This document shows, in pieces, positions 46,667 through 56,980 of a stretch of 64,000 nt of DNA. The position numbers and the translations under genes are program-made. How positions within the stretch are numbered: position 1 is the first letter of the stretch; each line of letters opens with the position of its first letter. This DNA is from Gammaproteobacteria bacterium. Its GTDB lineage: Bacteria > Pseudomonadota > Gammaproteobacteria > Steroidobacterales > Steroidobacteraceae. The DNA lies in assembly GCA_025359205.1 (NCBI GenBank), contig JANYHD010000035.1, positions 1-64,000 of the forward strand, given 5' to 3'. The notes beneath the pieces were generated by a model. That model did no database searches. It was given only the letters and a program-made list of their open reading frames with translations, and was not told the DNA's origin.

Positions 46667-48109
46667 TCAATTGCCGGCGGCGGCATCCGCGTGCAGCATG
46701 CGCGCGCGGCCCCGGTGGCAGACAGCCAAGCCAACGGCGAACACCAGTATGCAGCCGCCCGCGCCCTTGATGAGAAACAGCGTGGGGTGCGCGCTGCCCT
46801 CAGGCGGAATCAGCGATACGACCGTGGCGAAGGTCGTGGCCAGCACGCCGAGCCATGCCACCATCCAGCCCACACGCGGCCCGCCGGGAATCAGCGCCAC
46901 TTCCTCGCGGTCGCCGACCCCGCGCCGCCGCAGCACCGGCAGTGCCGCGAATATGTAGACCCACACGGCGCAGCTGAGCGCCGCGGTCATGTCGATCAGC
47001 AGCAGGTAGGCTTCGTGCACCGTGGAGCCCGAGATGGCGGCCAGCAGCACCACCGAGGTCGCGGCGGCCTGCACCAGCAGCGCCACGTGCGGCGTGCCAT
47101 GCCGTGGGTGAATCGCCCCCAGCCGTCCAGGCAGGTAATGGCCCAGTCCCATCACAAAGGGCAGGCGCGCGGTGCCCGTGACCCAGGCGCCAAGGCCCCC
47201 GGCGCTGGTCAGGGCCAGCAGCGCTGCGGCGACCGGGCCGAACATTGGCATGCCGATGCGCGCTCCCGTGGCCTCCATGGCTTCCGGGATGCCGCTGATC
47301 ACGCCGATCTGGCTGGCCGGCAATGCCACGAGGAGCGATGCGGTGCCGGCGACGTAGATGATCGTGATCACTACGCCGGAGATGAGGATCGCGCGCCGGA
47401 TCGAGCGCGCCGGATTGCGGATTTCATCGCCGAGTATCGGGCCCAGCTCGAGGCCCACGAAGGCGAGGATCAGGATGGCAAAGGTGTTAAGCGTCGGGAG
47501 CGAATTGAGGTCGGGCGCCAGGCTGGCCAGGCTGACGTGTGTCGCCGAGCCGAAGCGCCACCAGGCCAGGGCGCCGCCGATCAGCACCTGTGCGCCAATG
47601 GCGATCGAGGCCAGTCCGCCGATGTTCTGCAGCCACTTGGCGCGTCGCAGCCCGAGGATGTTCAGGAAAGTGACCGACCATAGCAGTGCCAGGCAGAACA
47701 GGCCGTTGTACACGGGGTTCTCCGCCAGCGAGCGCCACGAAGGGCCGGCCACGTGCAGGATGACTCCGGATACGAACAGCAGCACCGACGGAAAGAAGAC
47801 CAGGTTCGACACCCAGTACGCCCAGCCGGCCAGGAATCCGTGCGTGTCGCCGAAGGCGGACTGCGTCCAGCGATAGAGCCCGCCGACATGCGGGATGCGC
47901 GAGCTGAGTTCCTGCACGGTCAGCGCCGAGGGGACGAAGAACAGCACGAAGGCGATGATCCACAGCGTGAGGCTGGCTGGCCCGAGCTGGGCCGCGGTCG
48001 ACAGCCAACGCAGGCCGACAATCGCGGCAATATTGAGCAGCACCAGGTCGAAAGTGCCGAGTGCACGACGCAACCCCGGGCCACCGCCCGGCGGGGTACC
48101 GTTAGTCAT
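46667..48109 (-). CDS. APC-family amino acid permease
   Basis: The 480-residue protein has about 12 TM helices. It starts TFDLVLLNIAAIVGLRWLS (TM1 unwound region of the APC superfamily), and has PHVGGLYRWTQSAFGDTHGF and FAILILAFVGLELGPILGDE. It is an inner-membrane transporter for an amino acid or amine. It is divergent (152 bp) from the operon of exported amidohydrolases at 48262, which could supply amino acids to it. This link is inference. Confidence 0.9.
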   Translation of the reverse strand: MTNGTPPGGGPGLRRALGTFDLVLLNIAAIVGLRWLSTAAQLGPASLTLWIIAFVLFFVPSALTVQELSSRIPHVGGLYRWTQSAFGDTHGFLAGWAYWVSNLVFFPSVLLFVSGVILHVAGPSWRSLAENPVYNGLFCLALLWSVTFLNILGLRRAKWLQNIGGLASIAIGAQVLIGGALAWWRFGSATHVSLASLAPDLNSLPTLNTFAILILAFVGLELGPILGDEIRNPARSIRRAILISGVVITIIYVAGTASLLVALPASQIGVISGIPEAMEATGARIGMPMFGPVAAALLALTSAGGLGAWVTGTARLPFVMGLGHYLPGRLGAIHPRHGTPHVALLVQAAATSVVLLAAISGSTVHEAYLLLIDMTAALSCAVWVYIFAALPVLRRRGVGDREEVALIPGGPRVGWMVAWLGVLATTFATVVSLIPPEGSAHPTLFLIKGAGGCILVFAVGLAVCHRGRARMLHADAAAGN

Positions 48110-48261
48110 CGCAGATTGAAATCCTTACGCGCGACCGAAGCCGCATGTTGCAAGCCTCGCACAACGCGCGTCACTCGGCCAGTGCCGGCTGCGCGCGCAG
48201 CTATCGCGTGGCGTAGCGGTTGTTGCAGAATGGTCCGCGGGCTACCGCAACAGGCAAGCGC

Positions 48262-49368
48262 ATGGATCGAGTCGGCGGCATTGTGATGACTCTCACGCTA
48301 TCGGTGTGCGCGATGTCCGCGACGGCCGTGTATGCGGCGGACTATGGCCCGCTGGATGCGTCGGCCGCGGCGCGTTTTGCCGGCCTCGCGCTCAAGTGCC
48401 TGCACCAGGAATATCCCAACCACATCAGCCACACGCTTGACGGCGATGCCGACGTGCGTGCGCCGCATGAATTGACGCCGGCTTTCTATGGCTGTCTCGA
48501 CTGGCACTCGGACGTGCATGGGCACTGGCTGCTGGTGCGGCTGCTGCGCTCGTTCCCGGATGCGCCCTTTGCTGCGGCCGCGCGCACCGAACTTGCCCGC
48601 AGCCTGACGCCGGCCAACATCGCCGGCGAAGTGGCCTATATGCAGCGCGCCGACCGCGCCTCCTTCGAGCGTCCCTACGGCCTGGCCTGGCTGCTGCAAC
48701 TGTGCGCCGAGCTGCGCCAATGGCAAGACCCGCAGGCGCAGCTGTGGCTTGCGACACTGCGGCCGCTGGAGAGCGAGGTGGCAACGCGATTTCGCAGCTG
48801 GCTCCCGAAGCTCCATTATGCCATTCGCATCGGCGAGCATGACCAGACCGCATTCGCATTCGGCCTGGTGTGGGACTGGGCCAGCGCGGCGGGCGACGCG
48901 CCGATGCGCGCCGCGCTGTCCGATGCGGCCCGTCGCTTCTACGCTGCTGATCGCGCCTGCCCGCTGAACTTCGAGCCCTCGGGCGAGGATTTTCTTTCGC
49001 CCTGTCTGGCGGAGGCGGATTTCATGCGCCGGGTGATGGATCGCAGCTCGTATGCGCGTTGGCTGACGGCGTTCCTGCCAGGCATGCCGCGGCGTGGCGG
49101 CGTTCCCTGGCTGTCGCCGGCGGTGGTCACCGATCGATCCGATCCGAAGCTCGCGCATATCGATGGCCTCAACCTCAGCCGCGCGTGGATGCTCGAGGGC
49201 ATAGCGTACGCGCTGCCGCAAGCTGACGGCCGCGTCGCCGTGCTTGTAGCTGCCGCGCGCGCGCATCGCGACGCGGCGCTGCCGGCGGTAACTGGCCAGT
49301 ACTACGATGGCGGGCATTGGCTCGGCACCTATGCGGTCTACCTGACCACCAGTGCCGGCCTGCATTGA
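48262..49368 (+). CDS. DUF2891 protein, exported
   Basis: The 368-residue product starts at ATG 48262 with a signal peptide (TLTLSVCAMSATAVYA). It contains the family's hallmark HISHTLDGDADV and FYGCLDWHSDVHGHW. The fold is an all-helical toroid (six-hairpin-like), and the family is uncharacterised. It begins the operon leading to the amidohydrolases; the next start lies 17 bp downstream. Confidence 0.88.
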   Translation: MDRVGGIVMTLTLSVCAMSATAVYAADYGPLDASAAARFAGLALKCLHQEYPNHISHTLDGDADVRAPHELTPAFYGCLDWHSDVHGHWLLVRLLRSFPDAPFAAAARTELARSLTPANIAGEVAYMQRADRASFERPYGLAWLLQLCAELRQWQDPQAQLWLATLRPLESEVATRFRSWLPKLHYAIRIGEHDQTAFAFGLVWDWASAAGDAPMRAALSDAARRFYAADRACPLNFEPSGEDFLSPCLAEADFMRRVMDRSSYARWLTAFLPGMPRRGGVPWLSPAVVTDRSDPKLAHIDGLNLSRAWMLEGIAYALPQADGRVAVLVAAARAHRDAALPAVTGQYYDGGHWLGTYAVYLTTSAGLH

Positions 49369-49385
49369 TCTCGAGGAAATCGTCG

Positions 49386-50867
49386 ATGAACAGGATCTGG
49401 ATCATGGCCCTGCTGGGCGCCGCGTCGGTGAGCAGCGAGTTTGCCCTGGCTGGAGCCGTGCCATTGCCCGCGCCCGGGCCGGAGGTGCTGCCGTTTGTAG
49501 CAACATCAGCGCCGCTCATCGCGCTGCGGCACGTCAATGTCATCGATGGCACGGGCTCGGCGCCGCGCGCGGACCAGACGGTCGTGTTCGAGCGCGGGCG
49601 CATTGGCGCGATCGGGCCCGCGGCCAGCACGGCTGTGCCTGCGGGCGCCCAGTTGCACGATTACCCGGGCTACACCGTGCTGCCGGGCCTGGTCAGCATG
49701 CACGATCATTTCTTTTACTCCGCCTCGAATGCGCTGCAGCGTGGCGACGGCAGGAGTGCTGAGCCAGGGCTCCAGGTCAACGAGATCGCCTTTACCGCGC
49801 CACGCCTTTATCTCGCCGGTGGCGTTACGACGCTGCGCACCACCGGCAGCATCGAGCCCTACACCGATCTCAAGGTGCACGATCGCATCGAAGCAGGGTT
49901 GATGCCGGGCCCCGACGTCGCCCTGACCGCACCGTACATGGAAGGCGGGCCTACGCCATTTGCGCAGATGCGTGAACTCAAGGGCGCCGATGACGCGCGC
50001 CGCTTCGTCGCCTTCTGGGCCGAGTCGGGCATGACCTCGTTCAAGGCCTACATGAATATCACGCGCGACGAGCTCGCTGCGGCCGCGGCAGCGGCCCACC
50101 AGCGCGGCATGAAGATCACCGGGCATCTGTGTTCGGTCACCTGGCCCGAGGCGGTGGCGGCGGGCATCGACGACTTCGAACACGGGCCGGTGTACACCGA
50201 CAGCGAATTCGTGGCCGGCAAGAAAGCCGATGTGTGTCCGCGCGGCCGCGACCTGGACGCGTCCTGGCAGGCGCAGGCGATCGACGGGGCGGGCGTGCAG
50301 GGCCTGATCAATCTGCTGGTCTCGAACCATGTCGCGGTGACCTCGACCTTGCCGGTGTTCGAGCTGTACGTGCCAGGCCGCCCGCCGCCACAGCGACGCA
50401 CGCTGTTGGCGATGTCATCCGGCGCCCGCGAGAGTTACCTGACCGAACGCGCCTCGCTCAATCCGAGCGATGCGGCCAGCGTGGCGCTGTTCCGCAAGGA
50501 GATGGATTTCGAACGTGCCTTCGCGGCTGCGGGCGGCCTGTTGCTGGCCGGTCCCGATCCGACTGGGAGCGGTGGCGTACTGCCGGGCTTTGGCAACCAG
50601 CGTGAAATCGAGCTGCTGGTGGAAGCCGGGTTCACTCCCGTGGCCGCAATCCACATCGCCACGCAAAACGGTGCGCGCTACCTCGGGCGCGAGGCAGACA
50701 TCGGTACGCTGGCGTCTGGCAAGCGCGCGAACCTGGTGCTCGTGAAGGGCGATCCGGCGCAGCAGATCGCGGATATCGAAAATGTCGAACTCGTATTCAA
50801 GGACGGCATAGGCTACGACCCCGCGCGGTTGATCGAATCGGTGCGCGGACAGGTGGGTGTGCGATGA
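49386..50867 (+). CDS. Exported amidohydrolase, imidazolonepropionase-like
   Basis: The 493-residue protein has a signal peptide (IMALLGAASVSSEFALAGA). The amidohydrolase metal motif is MHDHFF (HxH), then the bridging Lys in FKAYMN, His in TGHLCSV and DFEHGPVY, and Asp in LAGPDPTGSGG. It is a binuclear-metal hydrolase that may act on cyclic amides or dipeptides outside the cytoplasm. The stop overlaps the next start by 4 bp (ATGA). Confidence 0.9.
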   Translation: MNRIWIMALLGAASVSSEFALAGAVPLPAPGPEVLPFVATSAPLIALRHVNVIDGTGSAPRADQTVVFERGRIGAIGPAASTAVPAGAQLHDYPGYTVLPGLVSMHDHFFYSASNALQRGDGRSAEPGLQVNEIAFTAPRLYLAGGVTTLRTTGSIEPYTDLKVHDRIEAGLMPGPDVALTAPYMEGGPTPFAQMRELKGADDARRFVAFWAESGMTSFKAYMNITRDELAAAAAAAHQRGMKITGHLCSVTWPEAVAAGIDDFEHGPVYTDSEFVAGKKADVCPRGRDLDASWQAQAIDGAGVQGLINLLVSNHVAVTSTLPVFELYVPGRPPPQRRTLLAMSSGARESYLTERASLNPSDAASVALFRKEMDFERAFAAAGGLLLAGPDPTGSGGVLPGFGNQREIELLVEAGFTPVAAIHIATQNGARYLGREADIGTLASGKRANLVLVKGDPAQQIADIENVELVFKDGIGYDPARLIESVRGQVGVR

Positions 50868-52198
50868 AAATGTCATATGTGCCGTGGCTGCCCATCGCGT
50901 TCGCCGCTGCGATGGCGGCCACGCTGCCCGCGGACGCAATGGCAGGCGCCCAGGCGCGCGCCGGAGTATCGGAAGTGGCGGCGCTCGAACCCGAACTCGA
51001 GGTGCTGTACAAGGACCTGCACCAGCATCCGGAGCTTGGTTTTCAGGAGCGGCAGACCTCGGCGACGCTGGCGGCGAAGCTGCAGCCGCTCGGTTACGAG
51101 GTCACCACAGGCGTCGGCAAGACGGGCCTGGTAGCAATACTGCGCAATGGGCCCGGCCCGACGGTCATGCTGCGCACCGAACTGGATGCGCTGCCCATCG
51201 AAGAGAAGACCGGGTTGCCATTCGCGAGCACGGCGACCGCGGTCGATGCCCGAGGCGCGAGCGTGCACGTGGCGCACGCCTGCGGCCACGACCTGCACAT
51301 GGCGGCCTGGTACGGCACTGCAAAGCTGATGGCACAGTGGCGCAATCGCTGGCACGGCACGTTGATGCTGGTCGGGCAACCCGCCGAGGAACTCGGCGAC
51401 GGTGCAGCGGCCATGCTGGCCGACGGCCTGTTCACGCGCTTCCCGAAGCCCGATTTCGCGATCGGCATGCACGACGAACCGACGCTCCCGTCAGGCGTGG
51501 TCGGCTTCCACGCCGGCTATTTCCGCGCCGCTGTCGACTCTATCGAGATCGTCATCTACGGCCGTGGCGGGCACGGCGCCTACCCGCATCTGGCGATCGA
51601 TCCGATCGTGATCGCGGCGCGCGCGATACTCGGTATCCAGACCGTGGTCTCGCGCGAGACCAACACGCTTTCGCCGGCGGTCGTGACGGTTGGCGCCATT
51701 AACGGTGGCACGGCCCCAAATATCATCCCCGATGAGGTCCGCATGCTGCTGACGGTGCGCACCTTCGATGCGGCCGTGCGTGAACACGTGCTCGCTGCGA
51801 TCAAGCGGCAGGTGGATGCGGAAGCGACTGCCGGGAATGCGCCGCAGCTGCCGCGCTTCAAGGTCTACGACAGTGCCGACACGGTGTACAACGATCCCGC
51901 CACCACGGCCCGTCTGGTCGCGGCGCTGCAGCGCGATCTCGGCCCCGACAGCGTGCGTGAGATGCCGCAGCAGATGGGCGCGGAAGATTTTTCACAGTAC
52001 GGCCGCGCGGGCGTGCGGTCCGTGCTGCTGCACGTTGGTGCGGTGAGCCCGGAAGACCTGGCCAGCGGCCGGCCTCTGCCGTACCTGCACTCGCCGCTCT
52101 GGGCCCCCCAGCTCGAACCGACTTTGCGTTCCATGGTTTCCGCGGAGGTCGTCATGCTGACTGAATTGCTGAACACACCCCACCGGCAGGCGCCATGA
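50864..52198 (+). CDS. Exported M20-family amidohydrolase/peptidase
   Basis: The 444-residue protein has a signal peptide (LPIAFAAAMAATLPADAMA) and the M20D pattern: metal ligands HACGHDLHMA, AEELGDGAAAM, and the dimerisation-domain IYGRGGHGAYPHLAIDP. It would cleave N-acyl amino acids or small amides (hippurate-hydrolase type) in the periplasm. It is coupled to both neighbours by 4-bp overlaps. With the previous gene it probably degrades a secreted-side peptide or acyl-amino acid; the substrate is unknown. Confidence 0.9.
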   Translation: MKMSYVPWLPIAFAAAMAATLPADAMAGAQARAGVSEVAALEPELEVLYKDLHQHPELGFQERQTSATLAAKLQPLGYEVTTGVGKTGLVAILRNGPGPTVMLRTELDALPIEEKTGLPFASTATAVDARGASVHVAHACGHDLHMAAWYGTAKLMAQWRNRWHGTLMLVGQPAEELGDGAAAMLADGLFTRFPKPDFAIGMHDEPTLPSGVVGFHAGYFRAAVDSIEIVIYGRGGHGAYPHLAIDPIVIAARAILGIQTVVSRETNTLSPAVVTVGAINGGTAPNIIPDEVRMLLTVRTFDAAVREHVLAAIKRQVDAEATAGNAPQLPRFKVYDSADTVYNDPATTARLVAALQRDLGPDSVREMPQQMGAEDFSQYGRAGVRSVLLHVGAVSPEDLASGRPLPYLHSPLWAPQLEPTLRSMVSAEVVMLTELLNTPHRQAP

Positions 52199-52959
52199 AC
52201 AGCGTCGCCGGCATGAAAGGCACGGGCCGCTTTTACGTGTGGATGGCTGCGGCCTGCGTGCTGATTGCATTCGGCGGCTTTGCGCCGACCTATTGGCTGC
52301 AGCTAATCCCGGGCACTTTCATCGGGCCGGCGTTGCTGCACGTCCACGGCTTCCTGTTCTCGGCCTGGACGCTGCTGTTCCTGGTGCAGGCGCGCCATGC
52401 CGAGCAGGGACGCATGGCCGCGCATCGCGCCTTCGGCCTGGCTGGCATTTCGCTCGCCACGGCGCTGGTGTTTACAGGCCTTGCGGCGGAGGTTTTGTCA
52501 CTGAATGTGCAGCTGGCTGCCGGCTACGGCGACCGGGCGCGCGCCTTCTCGATACTGCCGGTGAGCGCCATCACCCTGTTCGCCGGTTTCATTGTCGCAG
52601 CCATTGCCAACATTCGCCGGACGGAGTGGCACAGGCGGTTGATGTTGCTGGCCACGATTTCGCTGTTGCAGGCAGCCATGGCGCGGGTGTTCTTCGTGCT
52701 CATCGCGGGCGGCGGGCCTGGCAGGCGCCCGGGTCTTGGGCCGCCGCCGCCGCTCGCGATCGGCATCGTTCCGAGCCTGCTGCTCGAACTGCTGATCGTC
52801 GCCGGCATCGTCTACGACTGGCGCACGCGCGGCAAACCGCATCCCGCCTGGCTGGTGGGTGGCGCAATCATGACGGCGGTGATCCTGCTGCGTGGGACCA
52901 TCGGCGGCACAGCGGTCTGGCTGGCGATCGCCAATGCGTTCGCGCACATCGCGGGCTAG
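52195..52959 (+). CDS. Seven-helix integral membrane protein of unknown function
   Basis: The 254-residue protein is hydrophobic with about seven TM segments. Conserved-looking signatures are HVHGFLFSAWTLLFLVQA (His pair in TM2) and WHRRLMLLATISL. The His-containing helices resemble heme- or quinone-linked membrane proteins, but I cannot name a family. It overlaps the M20 gene by 4 bp and so belongs to that operon. Confidence 0.75.
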   Translation: MNSVAGMKGTGRFYVWMAAACVLIAFGGFAPTYWLQLIPGTFIGPALLHVHGFLFSAWTLLFLVQARHAEQGRMAAHRAFGLAGISLATALVFTGLAAEVLSLNVQLAAGYGDRARAFSILPVSAITLFAGFIVAAIANIRRTEWHRRLMLLATISLLQAAMARVFFVLIAGGGPGRRPGLGPPPPLAIGIVPSLLLELLIVAGIVYDWRTRGKPHPAWLVGGAIMTAVILLRGTIGGTAVWLAIANAFAHIAG

Positions 52960-52990
52960 CGCCAAGGCCGCGGCACAGCCAGTAGCGCGG

Positions 52991-53773
52991 ATGAGCAACA
53001 GTGCTTCGCCAGCGGACCATTTCTCCAGCGTAGCCAGCCAGTACGCGGCCTTCCGCCCGCGCTACCCGGCTGCGCTCTATCAATGGCTGGCCGCGACCGC
53101 GCCAGGTTGCGATTGCGTTTGGGATTGCGCCTGCGGCAGCGGTCAGGCCTCACTCGACCTCGCCGCGCACTTTCACACGGTGATCGGCACGGATCTCAGC
53201 GCCGGGCAGCTCGCGCAGGCGGCGGCGCACGAGCGCATCAGTTATCGCGTTGCCCTGGCGGAGCAGAGCGGCCTCGCGAGCGGCAGCTGCGACCTGGTGA
53301 CGGTGGCGCAGGCCCTGCACTGGTTCGACCTGCCGCGTTTTTACGCTGAAGCGCGCCGCGTGCTGAGGCCCGATGGGTTGCTGGTGGTCTGGTGCTATGG
53401 CATCGCTACGATCTCGGAGCCGTACTGCGATGCGCTCTTTCAGAACTTTTACAAAAACGTAGTGGGCCCTTACTGGCCGCCCGAGCGGCACCTGGTCGAG
53501 ACGGGTTATCGCACGCTGGCGTTTCCGGCACCGGAAATCGCGGTGCCCACATTCACCATGAAGCTCGACTGGTCGCTGGATGAACTGCTGGGCTACGCGA
53601 GCAGCTGGTCCGCCACGGCGCGCTACGTTGAGGCGCGCAGTGCGAATCCCATTCCCAGCCTGCGGGCCGCGATGCTGCCGCGCTGGCGAGACCCGCAGGC
53701 GCGGCACGTGCTGAGCTGGCTGCTCCGCGTGCGGGCCGCCCGCAGCAAGCCCCTGGGTGTGAACGAGCCCTAG
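52991..53773 (+). CDS. Class I SAM-dependent methyltransferase
   Basis: The 260-residue protein starts ATG 52991. It contains [17 protein letters not shown] (SAM loop) and [22 protein letters not shown], typical of methyltransferase type 11 proteins such as trans-aconitate-like enzymes. The substrate is unknown. It lies 31 bp after the operon's membrane protein, so it is probably cotranscribed. Its end overlaps hppA by 4 bp on the other strand. Confidence 0.88.
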   Translation: MSNSASPADHFSSVASQYAAFRPRYPAALYQWLAATAPGCDCVWDCACGSGQASLDLAAHFHTVIGTDLSAGQLAQAAAHERISYRVALAEQSGLASGSCDLVTVAQALHWFDLPRFYAEARRVLRPDGLLVVWCYGIATISEPYCDALFQNFYKNVVGPYWPPERHLVETGYRTLAFPAPEIAVPTFTMKLDWSLDELLGYASSWSATARYVEARSANPIPSLRAAMLPRWRDPQARHVLSWLLRVRAARSKPLGVNEP

Positions 53774-55833
53774 AGCAGCGGCACCAGCAACAGCGCGACG
53801 ATGTTGATGATCTTGATCAGCGGGTTGATCGCCGGGCCGGCTGTGTCCTTGTAGGGGTCGCCGACGGTGTCGCCGGTGACGGCGGCCTTGTGCGCTTCGG
53901 AGCCCTTGCCGCCGAAGTGGCCTTCTTCGATGTACTTTTTGGCGTTGTCCCAGGCACCGCCGCCGGTGCACATCGAGATCGCCACGAACAGGCCCGTGAC
54001 AATCGTGCCGATCAGTAGCCCGCCCAGCGCCTTGATGCCCTCGCCCGGGCCCATCAGCGCATTGATGCCGAAGGCGACGACGATCGGCACCAGGATCGGC
54101 AGCAGTGAGGGAATCACCATCTCCTTGATTGCGGCGCGCGTAAGCAGGTCGACCGCGCGCGAGTAATCGGGCTTGGCCGTGCCTTCCATGATGCCCTTGA
54201 TCTCGCGGAACTGGCGCCGCACTTCGGTGACCACGGAGCCGGCGGCGCGGCCCACGGCCTCCATCGCCATCGCGCCGAACAGGTAAGGCACGAGCCCGCC
54301 GATGAACAGCCCGATGATCACCGCCGGGTCGGACAGCGAGAAGCCGACCATCGGTCGGCCCACGCTGGCGAGGTGCGTTTCGAGGTTATGCGTGTAGTCG
54401 GCGAACAGCACCAGCGCCGCGAGTCCCGCCGAGCCGATGGCGTAGCCCTTGGTCACGGCCTTGGTGGTGTTGCCCACCGCATCGAGCGGGTCGGTGATGT
54501 CGCGCACCTTCTTGTCGAGCTTGGCCATCTCCGCAATGCCGCCGGCGTTGTCGGTGATCGGGCCGTAGGCGTCGAGCGCGACGATCATGCCGGTCAGCGA
54601 GAGCATGGCGGTGGCGGCGATCGCGATGCCGTACAGGCCCGCGAACGCGTTCGCGGCGAAGATCGCGGCGCACACCGCGACCACTGGCAGCGCGGTCGAC
54701 TTCATCGACACGCCGAGCCCGGCGATGATGTTGGTCGCATGGCCGGTCTGCGAGGCCGCGGCGACCAGCTGCACGGGCTTGTATTCAGTGGCGGTGTAGT
54801 ACTCCGTGATCACGATCAGCGCTGCGGTGAGCGCCAACCCCACCAGCTCGCAGCGGAACATGGCGGCAAAGTTGCCCGGCATGATCTGCCGGGTGATGAA
54901 CCAGAACAACACGGCCGATATCACGGCGGCGACGATCACGCCCTTGTAGAGCGCGTTCATGATCTTGCCGCCATCCGAGACCTTGACGAAGAAGGTGCCG
55001 ATGATCGAGGAGACGATCGAAGCGGCGCCGAGCGCCAGCGGGAACACGATGGCCGACATGCCGGCTTCCTTGAGCAGCAACCCGCCCAGCACCATCGTGG
55101 CGACGATGGTCACCGCGTAGGTTTCGAACAGGTCGGCGGCCATGCCGGCACAGTCGCCGACGTTGTCGCCGACGTTGTCGGCAATCACCGCCGGGTTGCG
55201 CGGGTCGTCCTCGGGAATGCCGGCTTCGACCTTGCCGACCAGGTCGGCACCGACGTCGGCGCCCTTCGTGAAGATGCCGCCACCGAGACGCGCGAAGATC
55301 GAGATCAGCGAGCCGCCGAATGCGAGGCCCACCAGCGAATGCAGCGCCACGTCGTCACCGTTGACGGTGCCCGCCAGAAAATGGCGTGCAAAGATGTAGT
55401 AACCCGCTACGCCAAGCAGGCCCAGGCCCACAACCAGCATGCCGGTGATCGCGCCGCCGCGAAATGCGACCTGCAGTGCGGCGTTGAGGCCCGTGGTGGC
55501 CGCCTGCGCGGTGCGCACGTTGGCGCGCACCGAAATGTTCATGCCGATGTAGCCGGCCAGTCCGGAGAACAAAGCACCGACGGCGAAGCCGCCCGCCAGG
55601 ACCCAGTTCAGCGCGAGACCCAGCACCACGAACAGCACCGCGCCGACCATCGCGATAGTCGTGTACTGGCGGTTGAGGTAGGCCTGGGCACCGGCCTGGA
55701 TGGCCGCCGCGATTTCCTGCATCCGGGCGTTGCCGGCGTTGAGCCGCAGGATCGAGAACATCGACAGCACACCGTAGGCGACGGCAAGCAAACCGGCGAT
55801 TACGGCCAGCCACAGCCAGTTAGCGGCATCCAT
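53770..55833 (-). CDS. hppA: K+-insensitive proton-pumping pyrophosphatase
   Basis: The 687-residue, about 16-TM protein has the active-site region [11 protein letters not shown] and [17 protein letters not shown]. The GNTTKA motif carries Lys where K+-dependent enzymes have Ala, so it should be K+-independent and H+-pumping. It couples PPi hydrolysis to proton export. The start was set at ATG 55833 because GGAGG lies 8 bp upstream. PPi-dependent phosphofructokinase lies 6 kb away. Confidence 0.95.
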   Translation of the reverse strand: MDAANWLWLAVIAGLLAVAYGVLSMFSILRLNAGNARMQEIAAAIQAGAQAYLNRQYTTIAMVGAVLFVVLGLALNWVLAGGFAVGALFSGLAGYIGMNISVRANVRTAQAATTGLNAALQVAFRGGAITGMLVVGLGLLGVAGYYIFARHFLAGTVNGDDVALHSLVGLAFGGSLISIFARLGGGIFTKGADVGADLVGKVEAGIPEDDPRNPAVIADNVGDNVGDCAGMAADLFETYAVTIVATMVLGGLLLKEAGMSAIVFPLALGAASIVSSIIGTFFVKVSDGGKIMNALYKGVIVAAVISAVLFWFITRQIMPGNFAAMFRCELVGLALTAALIVITEYYTATEYKPVQLVAAASQTGHATNIIAGLGVSMKSTALPVVAVCAAIFAANAFAGLYGIAIAATAMLSLTGMIVALDAYGPITDNAGGIAEMAKLDKKVRDITDPLDAVGNTTKAVTKGYAIGSAGLAALVLFADYTHNLETHLASVGRPMVGFSLSDPAVIIGLFIGGLVPYLFGAMAMEAVGRAAGSVVTEVRRQFREIKGIMEGTAKPDYSRAVDLLTRAAIKEMVIPSLLPILVPIVVAFGINALMGPGEGIKALGGLLIGTIVTGLFVAISMCTGGGAWDNAKKYIEEGHFGGKGSEAHKAAVTGDTVGDPYKDTAGPAINPLIKIINIVALLLVPLL

Positions 55834-55941
55834 GGGAAATCCTCCGGAAATCAACGAGTTCTAAGTTTTTTGCACCCGCCACAGAGTCTGTCTACAAAGG
55901 CCTGGTTCGCGGGGGCGCGCAATATACCACAGGGGCGGTTT

Positions 55942-56409
55942 TCAGCCCTTGCGCGCGCGCCTCTCGAGCCAGGCATCCAGGGAAATCCTTCCGGGACCGA
56001 ACACGATCAGCACGGTCAGCATGAATCCCCACAGCACGTGCTGGCCGAGCGCAGCCTCGAAACCTTCCGACAGCAGCACCTGCCGATAGGAAACCACGGC
56101 CATCACGTTGACGAATAGGGTGCCCAGGGCGCCGAGCCGGCTGAACAGCCCGAGGTACAGCAGGATCGGGAATCCCAGCTCGCCACAGGTGCCCATGACG
56201 GCCGCGACATCGGGCGGGAGCAATGGCACGTGGTATTCGTCGCGGAACAGGCCGAGCGTCGTGTCCCACGAGGTGTACTTGAGCCAGCCGGATTTCGTGA
56301 ACTGCCAGCCCACGTAGCAGCGCGTGGCCAGCAGCAGGAGCGGTTGCAGGCGATCGAGGGCGCGGCCGAGGGCTGCATGCAGGTTGCTGAGCGTGTAGAC
56401 GTATTTCAT
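55942..56409 (-). CDS. DoxX-family membrane protein
   Basis: From ATG 56409 the product is 155 residues with four TM helices and the DoxX-like pattern: LLLATRCYVGWQFTKSGWLKY, then GTCGELGFPILLYLGLFSRL and HVLWGFMLTVLIVFGPGRIS. DoxX/DoxD proteins are quinone-linked or redox-stress membrane proteins; the specific role is unknown. It ends 109 bp before the hppA start on the same strand. Confidence 0.85.
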   Translation of the reverse strand: MKYVYTLSNLHAALGRALDRLQPLLLLATRCYVGWQFTKSGWLKYTSWDTTLGLFRDEYHVPLLPPDVAAVMGTCGELGFPILLYLGLFSRLGALGTLFVNVMAVVSYRQVLLSEGFEAALGQHVLWGFMLTVLIVFGPGRISLDAWLERRARKG

Positions 56410-56507
56410 TGTTGTGTGCTCCCGCTGGCATGCGATTGTGGATGATGAGGGCCGCGCATGCCAGCATGTCGCCCGGAACACCATGCCCCACTGCAGCGGA
56501 GTGACCC

Positions 56508-56972
56508 ATGAGCAGACCGCCATTGCCGCCGTTCACGCTTGAAACCGCCGTGCAGAAAGTGCGCATGGCGGAAGATGCCTGGAACTCCCGCGATCCTGCG
56601 CGGGTGGCGCTCGCCTATACGCCCGATTCCAGCTGGCGCAATCGCGCAGAATTCCTGCAGGGGCGCGCGGCCATCGAGGCCTTCCTGCGCCGCAAGTGGG
56701 CGCGCGAACTCGACTATCGGCTCATCAAGGAGCTGTGGGCGTTTCGTGAAGGCCGCATCGCGGTACGTTTTGCCTACGAGTGGCACGACGACAGCGGCCA
56801 GTGGTTTCGCAGTTACGGCAATGAGAACTGGGAGTTCGACGCCGAGGGGTTGATGCAGCGGCGCATCGCCAGCATCAACGACGCGCCCATCGCCCCGGGC
56901 GAGCGCAAGTACCACTGGCCGGCCGGGCCGCGCCCTGCCGACCATCCAGCGCTTGGCGAGCTCGGGTTCTAG
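56508..56972 (+). CDS. DUF1348 protein, NTF2-like fold
   Basis: The 154-residue protein begins [27 protein letters not shown] and has the family's [18 protein letters not shown] and [21 protein letters not shown]. The SnoaL/NTF2-like fold forms a small-molecule pocket; no enzyme activity is known. It is divergent from doxX, and its stop is 8 bp before the pseudouridine synthase. Confidence 0.88.
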   Translation: MSRPPLPPFTLETAVQKVRMAEDAWNSRDPARVALAYTPDSSWRNRAEFLQGRAAIEAFLRRKWARELDYRLIKELWAFREGRIAVRFAYEWHDDSGQWFRSYGNENWEFDAEGLMQRRIASINDAPIAPGERKYHWPAGPRPADHPALGELGF

Positions 56973-56980
56973 CAGGTCGC

